DNA of 64,000 bases, taken from JASHPR01 sp963739645 (GTDB lineage Bacteria > Actinomycetota > Actinomycetes > Streptosporangiales > Streptosporangiaceae). The notes below the pieces were generated by a model. It was not told where the DNA came from, searched no databases, and saw nothing but the letters and a program-made list of their open reading frames with translations. A program made the translations under genes and the position numbers. Positions 11,018 to 18,473 of this stretch are shown here, piece by piece; position 1 is the first letter of the stretch; each line of letters opens with the position of its first letter. The stretch covers positions 50,677 through 114,676 of the forward strand of contig CAVUBM010000011.1 in the NCBI GenBank assembly GCA_963739645.1, given 5' to 3'.

Positions 11018-12514
11018 ATGACCGCGCAGGCGACGCAGGCCGCGCCGGGTCCGGGTCACACGATGGCCGCGCTGGTCCCGCGGATGACGGAGATCTGCGG
11101 GCCGGACGGCGTCCTCACCGACCCGCAGCAGCTGGCCACCTACGAGTGCGACGGGCTCACCGCGCACCGCTGCTCCCCCGGCCTCGTGGTGCTGCCGACC
11201 ACGGCCGGCCAGGTGGCCGCGGTCGTGAAGACCTGCGCCGATGCGAAGATCCCGTTCGTGGCCCGCGGCTCGGGCACCGGCCTGTCCGGCGGCGCCCTGC
11301 CCCGGGCCGACGGCGTCCTGATCGTGACCTCGCGGATGCGCCGCATCATCGCGATCGACGCGGCCAGCCGGCGGGCGGTCGTCGAGCCCGGGGTCACCAA
11401 CCTGGCCGTGAGCCAGGCCGTGGCACCGTACGGGCTTTTCTACGCGCCCGACCCGTCCAGCCAGGTCATCTGCTCGGTCGGCGGCAACGTGGCGGAGAAC
11501 TCCGGCGGGGCGCACTGCCTCAAGCACGGCTTCACCGTGCATCACGTGACCGGCCTGGAGATCGTCACCCCGGGCGGCGAGCTGACCTGGCTGGGCGACG
11601 GCACCGGCGCCGCCCCCGGCTACGACCTGGTCGGCGCGTTCACCGGGTCGGAGGGCACGCTCGGCATCGTCACCAAGATCGTCGTGAAGCTGACCAGGAT
11701 CCCGGAGGCGGTGACCACGCTGCTGGCCGCGTTCCGGACCATGGGAGCCGGCGGCGCGGCCGTCTCCGCCATCATCGGCTCCGGCATCCTGCCCGCCGCG
11801 ATCGAGATGATGGACGCGCTCGCGATCGAGGCCGCCGAGGCCGCGGTGGCCTGCCGCTACCCGGAGGGCGCGGGCGCGGTGCTGATCGTCGAGCTCGACG
11901 GCCCCGCGGGCGACGTGGAGCGGGAGACCGCCGCGGTCCGCGCGATCTGCGAGGCCGAAGGCGCCTACGAGATCCGCGCGGCCCACGACGCGGCCGAGCG
12001 GGCGGCGATCTGGACCGGCCGCAAGTCGGCGTTCGCGGCCGTGGGCCGGATCAGCCCGGCCTACATCGTGCAGGACGGCGTGGTGCCGCGCACCGCGCTG
12101 GGGCCGGTGCTGGACCGGATCGCCGAGCTGTCCGCGTCCTCGGGGGTCCGGGTGGCCAACGTCTTCCACGCCGGGGACGGCAACCTGCACCCGCTGGTGC
12201 TGTTCGACGACGCCAAGCCCGGGGCCGAGGAAGCGGCCGAGGAGGTGTCCGGCGCCATCCTGGACCTGTGCATCTCCTACGGCGGCTCGATCACCGGCGA
12301 GCACGGCGTGGGCATGGACAAGTCCAAGTACATGCCGAAGATGTTCAGCCCCGGCGACCTGGACACCATGCAGCTGCTGCGCTGTGCGTTCGACCCGGCG
12401 GGCCTGTGCAACCCTGGCAAGATCTTCCCGACCCCGCGGCTGTGCGGCGAAGTCCCCGGCGTCCGGCGCGAGCCGCATCCGCTGGTGGCCTCCGGCGACC
12501 TGGAGCAGTTTTGA
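11018..12514 (+). CDS. glcD: Glycolate oxidase subunit GlcD, FAD-linked oxidase
   Basis: Catalytic FAD subunit of glycolate dehydrogenase, oxidising glycolate to glyoxylate with electrons passed to the Fe-S subunit. 498 residues. The PCMH-type FAD-binding domain shows PFVARGSGTGLSGGALP and CSVGGNVAENSGGAHCLKHG. The C-terminal FAD-oxidase domain shows NVFHAGDGNLHPLVLFD, the His-containing active-site loop, then GEHGVGMDK and the terminal FDPAGLCNPGKIFP. ATG at 11018 has a GAGAGGT ribosome binding site. It lies 84 bp after aceB and 59 bp before glcE, in one probable operon. A D-lactate dehydrogenase role is possible, but the glcE/glcF partners favour glycolate. Confidence 0.92.
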   Translation: MTAQATQAAPGPGHTMAALVPRMTEICGPDGVLTDPQQLATYECDGLTAHRCSPGLVVLPTTAGQVAAVVKTCADAKIPFVARGSGTGLSGGALPRADGVLIVTSRMRRIIAIDAASRRAVVEPGVTNLAVSQAVAPYGLFYAPDPSSQVICSVGGNVAENSGGAHCLKHGFTVHHVTGLEIVTPGGELTWLGDGTGAAPGYDLVGAFTGSEGTLGIVTKIVVKLTRIPEAVTTLLAAFRTMGAGGAAVSAIIGSGILPAAIEMMDALAIEAAEAAVACRYPEGAGAVLIVELDGPAGDVERETAAVRAICEAEGAYEIRAAHDAAERAAIWTGRKSAFAAVGRISPAYIVQDGVVPRTALGPVLDRIAELSASSGVRVANVFHAGDGNLHPLVLFDDAKPGAEEAAEEVSGAILDLCISYGGSITGEHGVGMDKSKYMPKMFSPGDLDTMQLLRCAFDPAGLCNPGKIFPTPRLCGEVPGVRREPHPLVASGDLEQF

Positions 12515-12573
12515 TATCCCGAACGCTCCGGCCCCTGGCCGGTGCCCGGTGACGGTCGTGCCGGAGGTGCGCC

Positions 12574-13998
12574 ATGGGCACTGACTCGGTACCTGGCGCA
12601 CTGTCAGCGGCCTGCGCCGACGTCCGCGTGGCCGGGCCGGGCGACGCAGTCGACGGGATGCTGCCCCGCTACGTGGCCTGCCCGGCCGACCTGGACGAGG
12701 CCAGTGCCGTGCTGCGGGCCGCGGCCGCCGCCGGGCTGGCCACGGTCCCGCGCGGGGCCGGGACCAGGCTGGCCTGGGGCAGCCCGCCGACCCGCTGCGA
12801 CCTGGTGATCGACACCAGGCGGATGAACCGGGTGCTGGAACACGCGGCGGGCGACCTCGTGGTGCGCGTGCAGGCCGGCGCCGGCCTGGACCAGCTCGCC
12901 GCCGTGCTCGCCGAGGCAGGCCAGCGGCTCGCGCTCGACCCTCCACCCGCCTCCCGCGCCGCCGGGAACTCCAGTGGCTCGGGGAACGGCAGCGGCGCAG
13001 GGAACGGTTCTGGCCCCGGCACGGTCGGCGGCATGCTCGCTACCGGGGCGGCCGGCCCGCTGCGATTCCGTTACGGAACGCCACGGGACCTGCTCATCGG
13101 GATCACCGTGGTACGGGCGGACGGGACCGTGGCCTCCTCCGGCGGCAAGGTGGTCAAGAACGTGGCCGGATACGACCTCGGCAAGCTGTTCACGGGCTCG
13201 TACGGGACGCTCGGCCTGATCGGGGAGGCCGCGTTCCGGCTGCACCCGCTGCCAGGGGCGGCCTCGTTCCTGACCGTGGACCGGCCGGACGCGGCCAGCG
13301 CGCACGCGGCGATCGCGGCGGCTACCGAGTCGCCGCTGACGCCGTCCGCGGCCGAGATCGACCGCCCGGCCCGCACCGGGCCGGTCCGCGTCGGGATCCT
13401 GCTGGAGGGCGACCAGGACGGGGTGGCCGAGCGGGCCGCGAGGATGACCGAACTGCTGGACGGCGGCGCGCCCGTGTCGGTGTCGCCGGCCCCGCCCGGG
13501 TGGTGGGGGCGCGGGGCCGCCGCGGCCGACGGCACGGTGCTGCGGATCGGGTTCTGGGCGGCGGCGCTGGCCCGGGTCATCGGCGCGGTCGACGCCGCCG
13601 CGGCCGCGGTCGGGCTTGACCCCGCGGTCAGCGGTTCGGCCGCGGCGGGCGTGATCTACGCGGCGGTGGACGGACCCGCGGACCCGGCCGCGGTGTCGGA
13701 GTTCGTGCGCACGCTGCGGGCCGCGCTCGCCGACGACCCACGGGTCAGCGCGCCTGCCGCCGGGTCCTCCGGACCGGTTTCCGGCAGCGCCGGGTTCTAC
13801 TCCCCGGCCGACGCGCCCGCCCTGACCGCCGGGCCCGTCGCCCCGGCCAGCGTGGTGATCCAGCACGCCCCGGCCGCGGTGCGCGCCACCGTCGACCTGT
13901 GGGGCCCGGTGCCCGCGCTCGGCCTGATGCGGGCGGTCAAGGACCAGTTCGACCCCGCGCACCTGATGGCGCCGGGCCGGTTCGTCGGAGGGATCTGA
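12574..13998 (+). CDS. glcE: Glycolate oxidase FAD-binding subunit GlcE
   Basis: Second FAD-binding subunit of the glycolate oxidase complex. 474 residues, longer than the usual 350-420. The FAD domain has VPRGAGTRLAWG, the later RYGTPRDLLIGITVV, and KVVKNVAGYDLGKLFTGSYG, which are typical of GlcE. The end GLMRAVKDQFDPAHLMAPGRF is also typical. A run of Asn, Ser and Gly (NSSGSGNGSGAGNGSG, about residues 131-146) is inserted between LDPP and the GGMLATG strand and has no counterpart that I know. ATG has GGAGGTGC upstream. Its stop overlaps the start of glcF by one base. Confidence 0.88.
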   Translation: MGTDSVPGALSAACADVRVAGPGDAVDGMLPRYVACPADLDEASAVLRAAAAAGLATVPRGAGTRLAWGSPPTRCDLVIDTRRMNRVLEHAAGDLVVRVQAGAGLDQLAAVLAEAGQRLALDPPPASRAAGNSSGSGNGSGAGNGSGPGTVGGMLATGAAGPLRFRYGTPRDLLIGITVVRADGTVASSGGKVVKNVAGYDLGKLFTGSYGTLGLIGEAAFRLHPLPGAASFLTVDRPDAASAHAAIAAATESPLTPSAAEIDRPARTGPVRVGILLEGDQDGVAERAARMTELLDGGAPVSVSPAPPGWWGRGAAAADGTVLRIGFWAAALARVIGAVDAAAAAVGLDPAVSGSAAAGVIYAAVDGPADPAAVSEFVRTLRAALADDPRVSAPAAGSSGPVSGSAGFYSPADAPALTAGPVAPASVVIQHAPAAVRATVDLWGPVPALGLMRAVKDQFDPAHLMAPGRFVGGI

Positions 13999-15570
13999 TG
14001 GCGCAGCCGCAGGGATCAGGCCGGAGCACGCCACTCGACCCGTCGGGCGAGCTGCGCAGCCTCGCCTCGGACTGCGTGCACTGCGGGTTTTGCCTGCCGT
14101 CCTGCCCCACCTACCAGCTGTGGGGCGAGGAGATGGACTCGCCCAGGGGGCGCATCCACCTGATCACCCAGATCCTCGACGGCACCGCGGGCACGGCGGC
14201 CGCGGCCCAGCATCTGGATCGCTGCCTGGGCTGCATGGCCTGCGTCACCGCCTGCCCGTCCGGGGTCCGTTACGACCGGCTGATCGAGGCCGCCCGCGTC
14301 TGGGCCGAGGAGCCCCCGCCGCCGGCGGGCACGGCAGCGGCGGGCACAGCGTCAGCGGGCACAGCGTCAGCGGGCACAGCGCCAGCGGGCACAGCGTCAG
14401 CCGGGGACTAGCGGGCCGGGGACCGGGCCGGCGGGGGCGCTGCCGCCCCGGTCGCCACGGGACCGGGCGCTGCGGGCCGCGATCTTCTCGCTGTTCCCCT
14501 ACCCGCGCCGGCTCCGGGCGGCGATCGCGCCGCTGCGCGCCGCCCAGCGGACCCGGCTGGACGCGCTGCTGGACCGCAGCGGCCTGGTGGACCGGCTGCC
14601 GCCCGAGCTCGCCGCCGCGCTGCGCCTGGCGCCTGATCCGCCGCCCCGGGGCGCCAGCCTGCGGCAGCGCGCCGCCGCGCTCCGGCCGGCGTCCCGCAGG
14701 CGGCCGGTCGCCGGGCGGGCGTCACGGAGCGGCTCAGGCGCCGCCGCGGGGCCAGGGGCCGGGCCGCGCCCGCAGCGGGCGCTCCCGGAGCGGATGCCCG
14801 CCCGCGGCCCCCGCCGGGCCGTGGTCGGCATGCTCACCGGGTGCGTGCAGCAGGTCTTCTTCCCGCAGGTCAACGTCGCGACAGCGAACGTCCTGGCCGC
14901 CGAGGGATGTGACGTCATCATCCCGGCGGGCCAGGGCTGCTGCGGCGCGCTGTCGCTGCACGGCGGCCGGAGAGCCGAGGCGGTGCGGTTCGCCCGGCGC
15001 ACGATCGAGATCTTCGAGCGCGCCGGGGTGGACGCCGTGGTCGTCAACTCGGCCGGCTGCGGCTCGGCCATGAAGGAGTACGCCGACCTCCTGGCCGGCC
15101 AGGACGGGTGGGGTGAGCGGGCGGCCGCGATGGCCAGCCGGGTCCGCGACCTGACCGAGTTCCTCGTGGAGCTCGGGCCCGTCGCCACCCGTCATCCGCT
15201 GCCCGTCACCGTGGCCTACCACGACGCCTGCCACCTGGCGCACGCGCAGAAGATAACCGCGCCGCCGCGGGAGCTGCTGACCGCGATACCCGGCCTGCGC
15301 CTGGCGGACATCGCCGACGGCGGGGTCTGCTGCGGTTCCGCGGGCATCTACAACCTGGTCCAGCCGGAGGCGGCCCGCGAGCTCGGGCAGCGCAAGGCCG
15401 GGGCCGTGGCGGCCACCGGGGCGGAACTGCTGGTGTCGGGCAACCCCGGCTGCGCGATGCAGATCGCCTCGGCGCTCGCCGCGCGCGGGACCCGGCTGCC
15501 GATGATGCACACCGCGGAGGTGCTCGACAGCTCCATCCGCGGCGCCGACATCAGCACGCTGCTCGCCTGA
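13998..15570 (+). pseudogene. glcF: Glycolate oxidase iron-sulfur subunit GlcF, frame interrupted
   Basis: Fe-S electron-transfer subunit of glycolate oxidase. The first frame (ATG at 13998 to TAG at 14411) carries two 4Fe-4S clusters, CVHCGFCLPSCPTY and CLGCMACVTACPSG, and ends just after a 15-bp tandem repeat. The conserved sequence resumes in the next frame at about 14440 (RALRAAIFSLFPYPRRL). It runs to 15570 with both CCG-type domains: MLTGCVQQVFFP, GQGCCGALS, NSAGCGSAMKEY, YHDACHLAHAQ, VCCGSAGIYNL and NPGCAMQI. No catalytic part is missing, so a single 1-nt change would restore a protein of about 524 residues with a long linker. The break may be a sequence error, a phase-variable repeat or a true mutation. 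Confidence 0.8.
14325..14399 (+). repeat. 15-bp tandem repeat (five units) inside glcF
   Basis: Five consecutive 15-bp units of the form GCGGGCACAGCGTCA encode Ala-Gly-Thr-Ala-Ser. The first unit is diverged and the fourth has one substitution. Change in unit number would keep the frame because the unit is a multiple of three, so the neighbouring frameshift needs a separate 1-nt indel. Confidence 0.9.
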
Positions 15571-15686
15571 CCGCCCGGCTCGTCACCCACGCCACACAAC
15601 GCTGCCCTCCCCCGGCTGGCCCGCCGCACAGCAGTGCCGCCCGCAGTACCACGGCCGACACCACGTTAGCGTCATCGCGATGCCTC

Positions 15687-15739
15687 ATGACGTCACTGTG
15701 ACTTGACTGATGACATCGATGATGTCATTATGACGTCAT
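15687..15739. promoter_or_regulatory. Palindromic operator array before the ribbon-helix-helix gene
   Basis: Three related palindromes lie in 53 bp: TGACGTCA at 15688-15695, TGACATCGATGATGTCA at 15711-15727 (perfect 7-bp arms around GAT), and ATGACGTCAT at 15730-15739. The last one overlaps the ATG of the downstream gene. All share the TGAC..GTCA half-sites. Ribbon-helix-helix regulators typically bind arrays of short palindromes and repress their own gene, so autorepression is the simplest inference. Confidence 0.7.
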
Positions 15740-16232
15740 GGAACTGTCAGAGTACGTCACGAAGCTGCGCGGTGAGCTCGGCTCGCTGACCCGGTTCGCC
15801 GGCGAGGACATGGCCAGGGCGGCCGAGCTTCTCGCCGGGGCGCTGGACTCCTCGGTCCGGCTGGTCCTGCTCGACGTGCTGTCCGCCGCGGCGGCGGATA
15901 TCACGTCCCGGCTGGACGAGACGGTCGTCGAGGTGCGCCTCGCCGACGGCGAGCCGACCTTCGTGGTGATGACCGCCCCTCCGGAGCAGGAGTACCCGGC
16001 ACCGCCGGCCCCCGCCGGAGAGGCCGAGGAGCCCGGCACCGCGAGGCTCACGCTGCGCCTGCCCGATTCCCTCAAGACGAAGATCGAGGCCGCGGCGGCC
16101 CGCGACGGCGTGTCCGTCAACACCTGGCTGGTCCGCACGGCCAGCCGCTCCGTCGACGCCCCCGCCCGCGGCCAGCAGGCCAGCGGCCGGTGGGGCCCCG
16201 GACAGCGGATCACCGGCTTCGCCCGGAGCTGA
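15738..16232 (+). CDS. HicB-like ribbon-helix-helix protein
   Basis: 164 residues. The C-terminal 45 or so residues form a ribbon-helix-helix DNA-binding motif, ARLTLRLPDSLKTKIEAAAA followed by DGVSVNTWLVRTASR. The N-terminal 80 residues are helical, then a beta-rich segment EVRLADGEPTFVVM, and a Pro/Glu-rich linker. Actinobacterial annotations call this a HicB-family antitoxin, but no hicA toxin gene is next to it. The partner is the DUF4097 gene 49 bp downstream. The ATG lies within a palindrome of the upstream operator array, suggesting autorepression. The role is probably that of a transcriptional regulator, not a proven antitoxin. Confidence 0.8.
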   Translation: MELSEYVTKLRGELGSLTRFAGEDMARAAELLAGALDSSVRLVLLDVLSAAAADITSRLDETVVEVRLADGEPTFVVMTAPPEQEYPAPPAPAGEAEEPGTARLTLRLPDSLKTKIEAAAARDGVSVNTWLVRTASRSVDAPARGQQASGRWGPGQRITGFARS

Positions 16233-16281
16233 CCGAGGCCCGCAGCCTGACCCTGAACCTTCCCGAGAAAGGACCCTTCTC

Positions 16282-17013
16282 ATGACAACCTGGGAGTTTC
16301 CCACCAGCGATCCGGTCGACCTCCAGGTCCGGATCCCGGCCGGAGACATCACGGTCACCGCGGTTCCCGCGCAGGTCGCGACCGTGCGCCTCGAGCCCAG
16401 CGGGCGGGCCAGCAAGGGCGAGCGGCTGCTCGCGGCCATGCGTGTCGAGTTCGACCAGGGCACGCTGTCGGTCATCGCCCCGGAGCGGTCCGGGCTGCTG
16501 GGCAGCGGATCCATCGACGCCGTCGTGGAGCTGCCCGAGGGCTCGTCCTGCCTGGTGCACACCGCGTCGGCGGACGTCAGCTGCACCGGGGATCTGAGCG
16601 CGGTCGACCTGACCACGGCCAGCGGCGACATCAGCGTCGAGCGGGTCAGCGGGCTGGCCAGGATCGTGACGGCGTCCGGTGACGTGAACCTGGGCGCGGC
16701 CGCCGAGGTCGAGGCGAGCACCGCGTCGGGCGACCTGACCATCGAGCGGGCCGACGGCGACGTGGCCGCGCGCACCGCGAGCGGTGACGTCGAGATCGCC
16801 GCGGCATCGGGCAAGCGCGTCGACATCAAGGCCACGTCCGGCGACATCAGCGTCGCGGTGGCCCCGGGCATCGGGGTGTACCTCGACCTCTCGACCCTGT
16901 CCGGCACCGTCAGCAGCGAGCTCGAGCCCTCGGGCGAGAGCGGCAGCGCCGACATGACCCTGCAAGGCCGCACGATCAGCGGCGACGTCCAGGTGCGGCG
17001 GGCGGCACGCTGA
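16282..17013 (+). CDS. DUF4097 (toastrack-fold) protein
   Basis: 243 residues built from repeating beta-strand units with the pattern xSGDIxV: TASGDISVERVSG, TASGDVNLGA, TASGDLTIERADG, TASGDVEIAAASG, ATSGDISVAV. This is characteristic of the DUF4097/toastrack beta-helix family. There is no signal peptide or membrane segment, so it is probably cytosolic. It follows the ribbon-helix-helix gene at 49 bp with a purine-rich GAGAAAGGA site before ATG, so the two form an operon. The molecular function of this family is not established. Confidence 0.85.
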   Translation: MTTWEFPTSDPVDLQVRIPAGDITVTAVPAQVATVRLEPSGRASKGERLLAAMRVEFDQGTLSVIAPERSGLLGSGSIDAVVELPEGSSCLVHTASADVSCTGDLSAVDLTTASGDISVERVSGLARIVTASGDVNLGAAAEVEASTASGDLTIERADGDVAARTASGDVEIAAASGKRVDIKATSGDISVAVAPGIGVYLDLSTLSGTVSSELEPSGESGSADMTLQGRTISGDVQVRRAAR

Positions 17014-17066
17014 GCGCCACACCGGCCCTCGCCACCTCAGCCGAACCCCTTAAAGCACAGGAGCAG

Positions 17067-17888
17067 TCATGCACCCCTACATGAACGAGCAGATCGCCAC
17101 CCAGCGCGTCCGCGAACTGCATACGCAGGCCGAGCACAGCAGGCTGAGCGCACAGGCCGAGCACAGCGGGCTGTGCCGTGCCTGCGCTCAGGCCGACCAG
17201 CACCTGCCGCACCGGCTGCGGTCGCTCCAGCGCGGCACGGTACGGCACCGCGCCGGATGGACACTGATCGAGATCGGGCTGCGCCTGGCCGGCGGCTCGT
17301 CGGACGGCTGACGCCGCCTAATGAGCCGACCGAGCGATGGTTCCCGGGCTCAGAGTCCGCGCCAGGGATGCGCAGCGTGGCCCACACGGCCTTCCGCTGC
17401 GCGCCGAGCCTGGTCCAGCCCCACGCGGCGGACAGGGCCTGGACCACGTGCAGGCCACGGCCTGCCTCCGCGGCCGTGTCCGGGGAGGCCAGGACCGGAG
17501 CCCCGGCCCCCGGGTCGGTGACCGCGCAGACCATCTGGCCCGACCGGCGCCACAGGATCAGCTCCACGTGGTCGTGCACCGTGCCGTTGAGGCCGCAGGC
17601 ACCATGCCGCACCGCATTGGTGACGAGCTCGGACACGATCACCGCCGTGTCCTCGACTAGCGAGAGCAAGCCCCAGCTGAGCAGGATCTGCCGGGTGAAG
17701 TCGCGCGCCGAGGCACAGGCGCTGGCGCCAAGCTCCAGGGGACAGAAGGCAACCTGACGGCTCCTGCCGTGGGTAGCAGGAGGTACGGCTCCGAGCCACA
17801 GCTGCTCTTCGAGGCCGGTCGGCGGCCGCTCACGACCGGACAACCGACCCCCGGTCCGGACGGCAACGCGGGGATGTCCTTGGGACAT
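17067..17888 (-). CDS. ATP-binding protein, anti-sigma-factor kinase-like (HATPase_c)
   Basis: A GHKL ATPase domain of the serine-protein-kinase/anti-sigma type: DTAVIVSELVTNAVRHG carries the N-box Asn, VTDPGAGAP is the G1 box, and EAGRGLHVVQALSAAWG is the G2 box. Such proteins control sigma factors and development in actinomycetes, and the DUF397 gene next to it fits that setting. ATG at 17888 has GAGG eight bases upstream, better than the open frame start at 17939. The conserved domain ends near 17345; the remaining 90 residues are Arg/Ala-rich and antisense to the small gene at 17069-17311. A stop codon TAG at about 17319 in another frame suggests that a frameshift removed the natural end. 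Confidence 0.75.
   Translation of the reverse strand: MSQGHPRVAVRTGGRLSGRERPPTGLEEQLWLGAVPPATHGRSRQVAFCPLELGASACASARDFTRQILLSWGLLSLVEDTAVIVSELVTNAVRHGACGLNGTVHDHVELILWRRSGQMVCAVTDPGAGAPVLASPDTAAEAGRGLHVVQALSAAWGWTRLGAQRKAVWATLRIPGADSEPGNHRSVGSLGGVSRPTSRRPGAARSRSVSIRRGAVPCRAGATAAGAAGAGRPERRHGTARCARPVRSACCARPAYAVRGRAGWRSARSCRGA
17069..17311 (+). CDS. Small hypothetical protein, 80 residues
   Basis: Not recognised as a named family. ATG at 17069 is preceded by CAGGAG seven bases upstream and is 55 bp after the DUF4097 gene, so it may be the third gene of that operon. The protein begins MHPYMNEQIATQRVRELH, contains a short internal duplication (HTQAEHSRLS / SAQAEHSGLC), and is rich in Arg, His and Ala. 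Short proteins starting MHPY... are frequent in actinobacteria. It lies entirely antisense to the open tail of the neighbouring minus-strand gene, so only one of the two is probably translated here. Confidence 0.55.
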   Translation: MHPYMNEQIATQRVRELHTQAEHSRLSAQAEHSGLCRACAQADQHLPHRLRSLQRGTVRHRAGWTLIEIGLRLAGGSSDG

Positions 17889-18086
17889 TAGGCAGACCTC
17901 GGGGGTAGTGCAATTGGGTCGGACGGATGGTCTCTGCATCAGCTACGATGCCACCCGGGATGTGCATTTGCAAGTACTGATGCACGTGCATCCAGCTGTG
18001 CACCCGCATATCTGTCCGGCCTAACCTGTCCAGGAAGGGTAACGCGCGACGAGACCCTGACACACCCCCCGCAGAAAGGAATTGAC

Positions 18087-18323
18087 GTGGAACTGGCGCA
18101 CGACAGCGTGCCCGACCCTCGGCTTACCGGGGCATTCTGGCGCAAGAGCCGCCACAGCAACCCCAGCGGGAACTGCGTTGAGATAGCCGAACTCTCCGAC
18201 AGAGCGGTCGCTATCCGCAACTCCCGGTTCCCGGACGGGCCCGCGCTCATCTGCGCGCGCGCCGACTTCGCCGAGTTCCTGGCCGGCGCCAGGGACGGCG
18301 ACTTCGACCGCCTGTCCGGCTAA
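18087..18323 (+). CDS. DUF397 domain protein
   Basis: 78 residues with the DUF397 signature: WRKSRHSNPSGNCVEIAEL, then AVAIRNSRFPDGPALICARADFAEF. The family belongs to the BldB-like proteins of actinomycetes, usually encoded with an XRE regulator and an ATP-binding anti-sigma-like protein. Here the ATP-binding protein is divergently encoded 200 bp away and no XRE gene is adjacent. It starts with GTG after GAAAGGA. Confidence 0.85.
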   Translation: MELAHDSVPDPRLTGAFWRKSRHSNPSGNCVEIAELSDRAVAIRNSRFPDGPALICARADFAEFLAGARDGDFDRLSG

Positions 18324-18344
18324 GAGCTATCCCTGGAGGCCTCC

Positions 18345-18380
18345 CGTCCCGGCCCGATCCGGCCGGGCCGGGCCGGGACG
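18345..18380. terminator. Inverted repeat between DUF397 and dapF
   Basis: Perfect 12-bp arms CGTCCCGGCCCG (18345-18356) and CGGGCCGGGACG (18369-18380) around a 12-nt loop. It lies between two convergent genes and probably serves as a bidirectional terminator; there is no U-tract. Confidence 0.6.
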
Positions 18381-18473
18381 GCCGAAGATGCCCGCCGGCC
18401 GCTATGGCTTCCTGCCCACCCTGGCCCACATCGGCCGCGGCACGGGACCGGCCTTCAGGCCTGGCCGCCACTG

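Noticed and set aside
14325..14399. Possible CRISPR-like array
   Set aside because: The 15-bp units are contiguous with no spacers and are translated in frame as AGTAS; this is a coding tandem repeat.
15738..17013. Toxin-antitoxin module
   Set aside because: The RHH protein resembles HicB regulators, but the partner is a DUF4097 beta-repeat protein and no HicA-like toxin is present.
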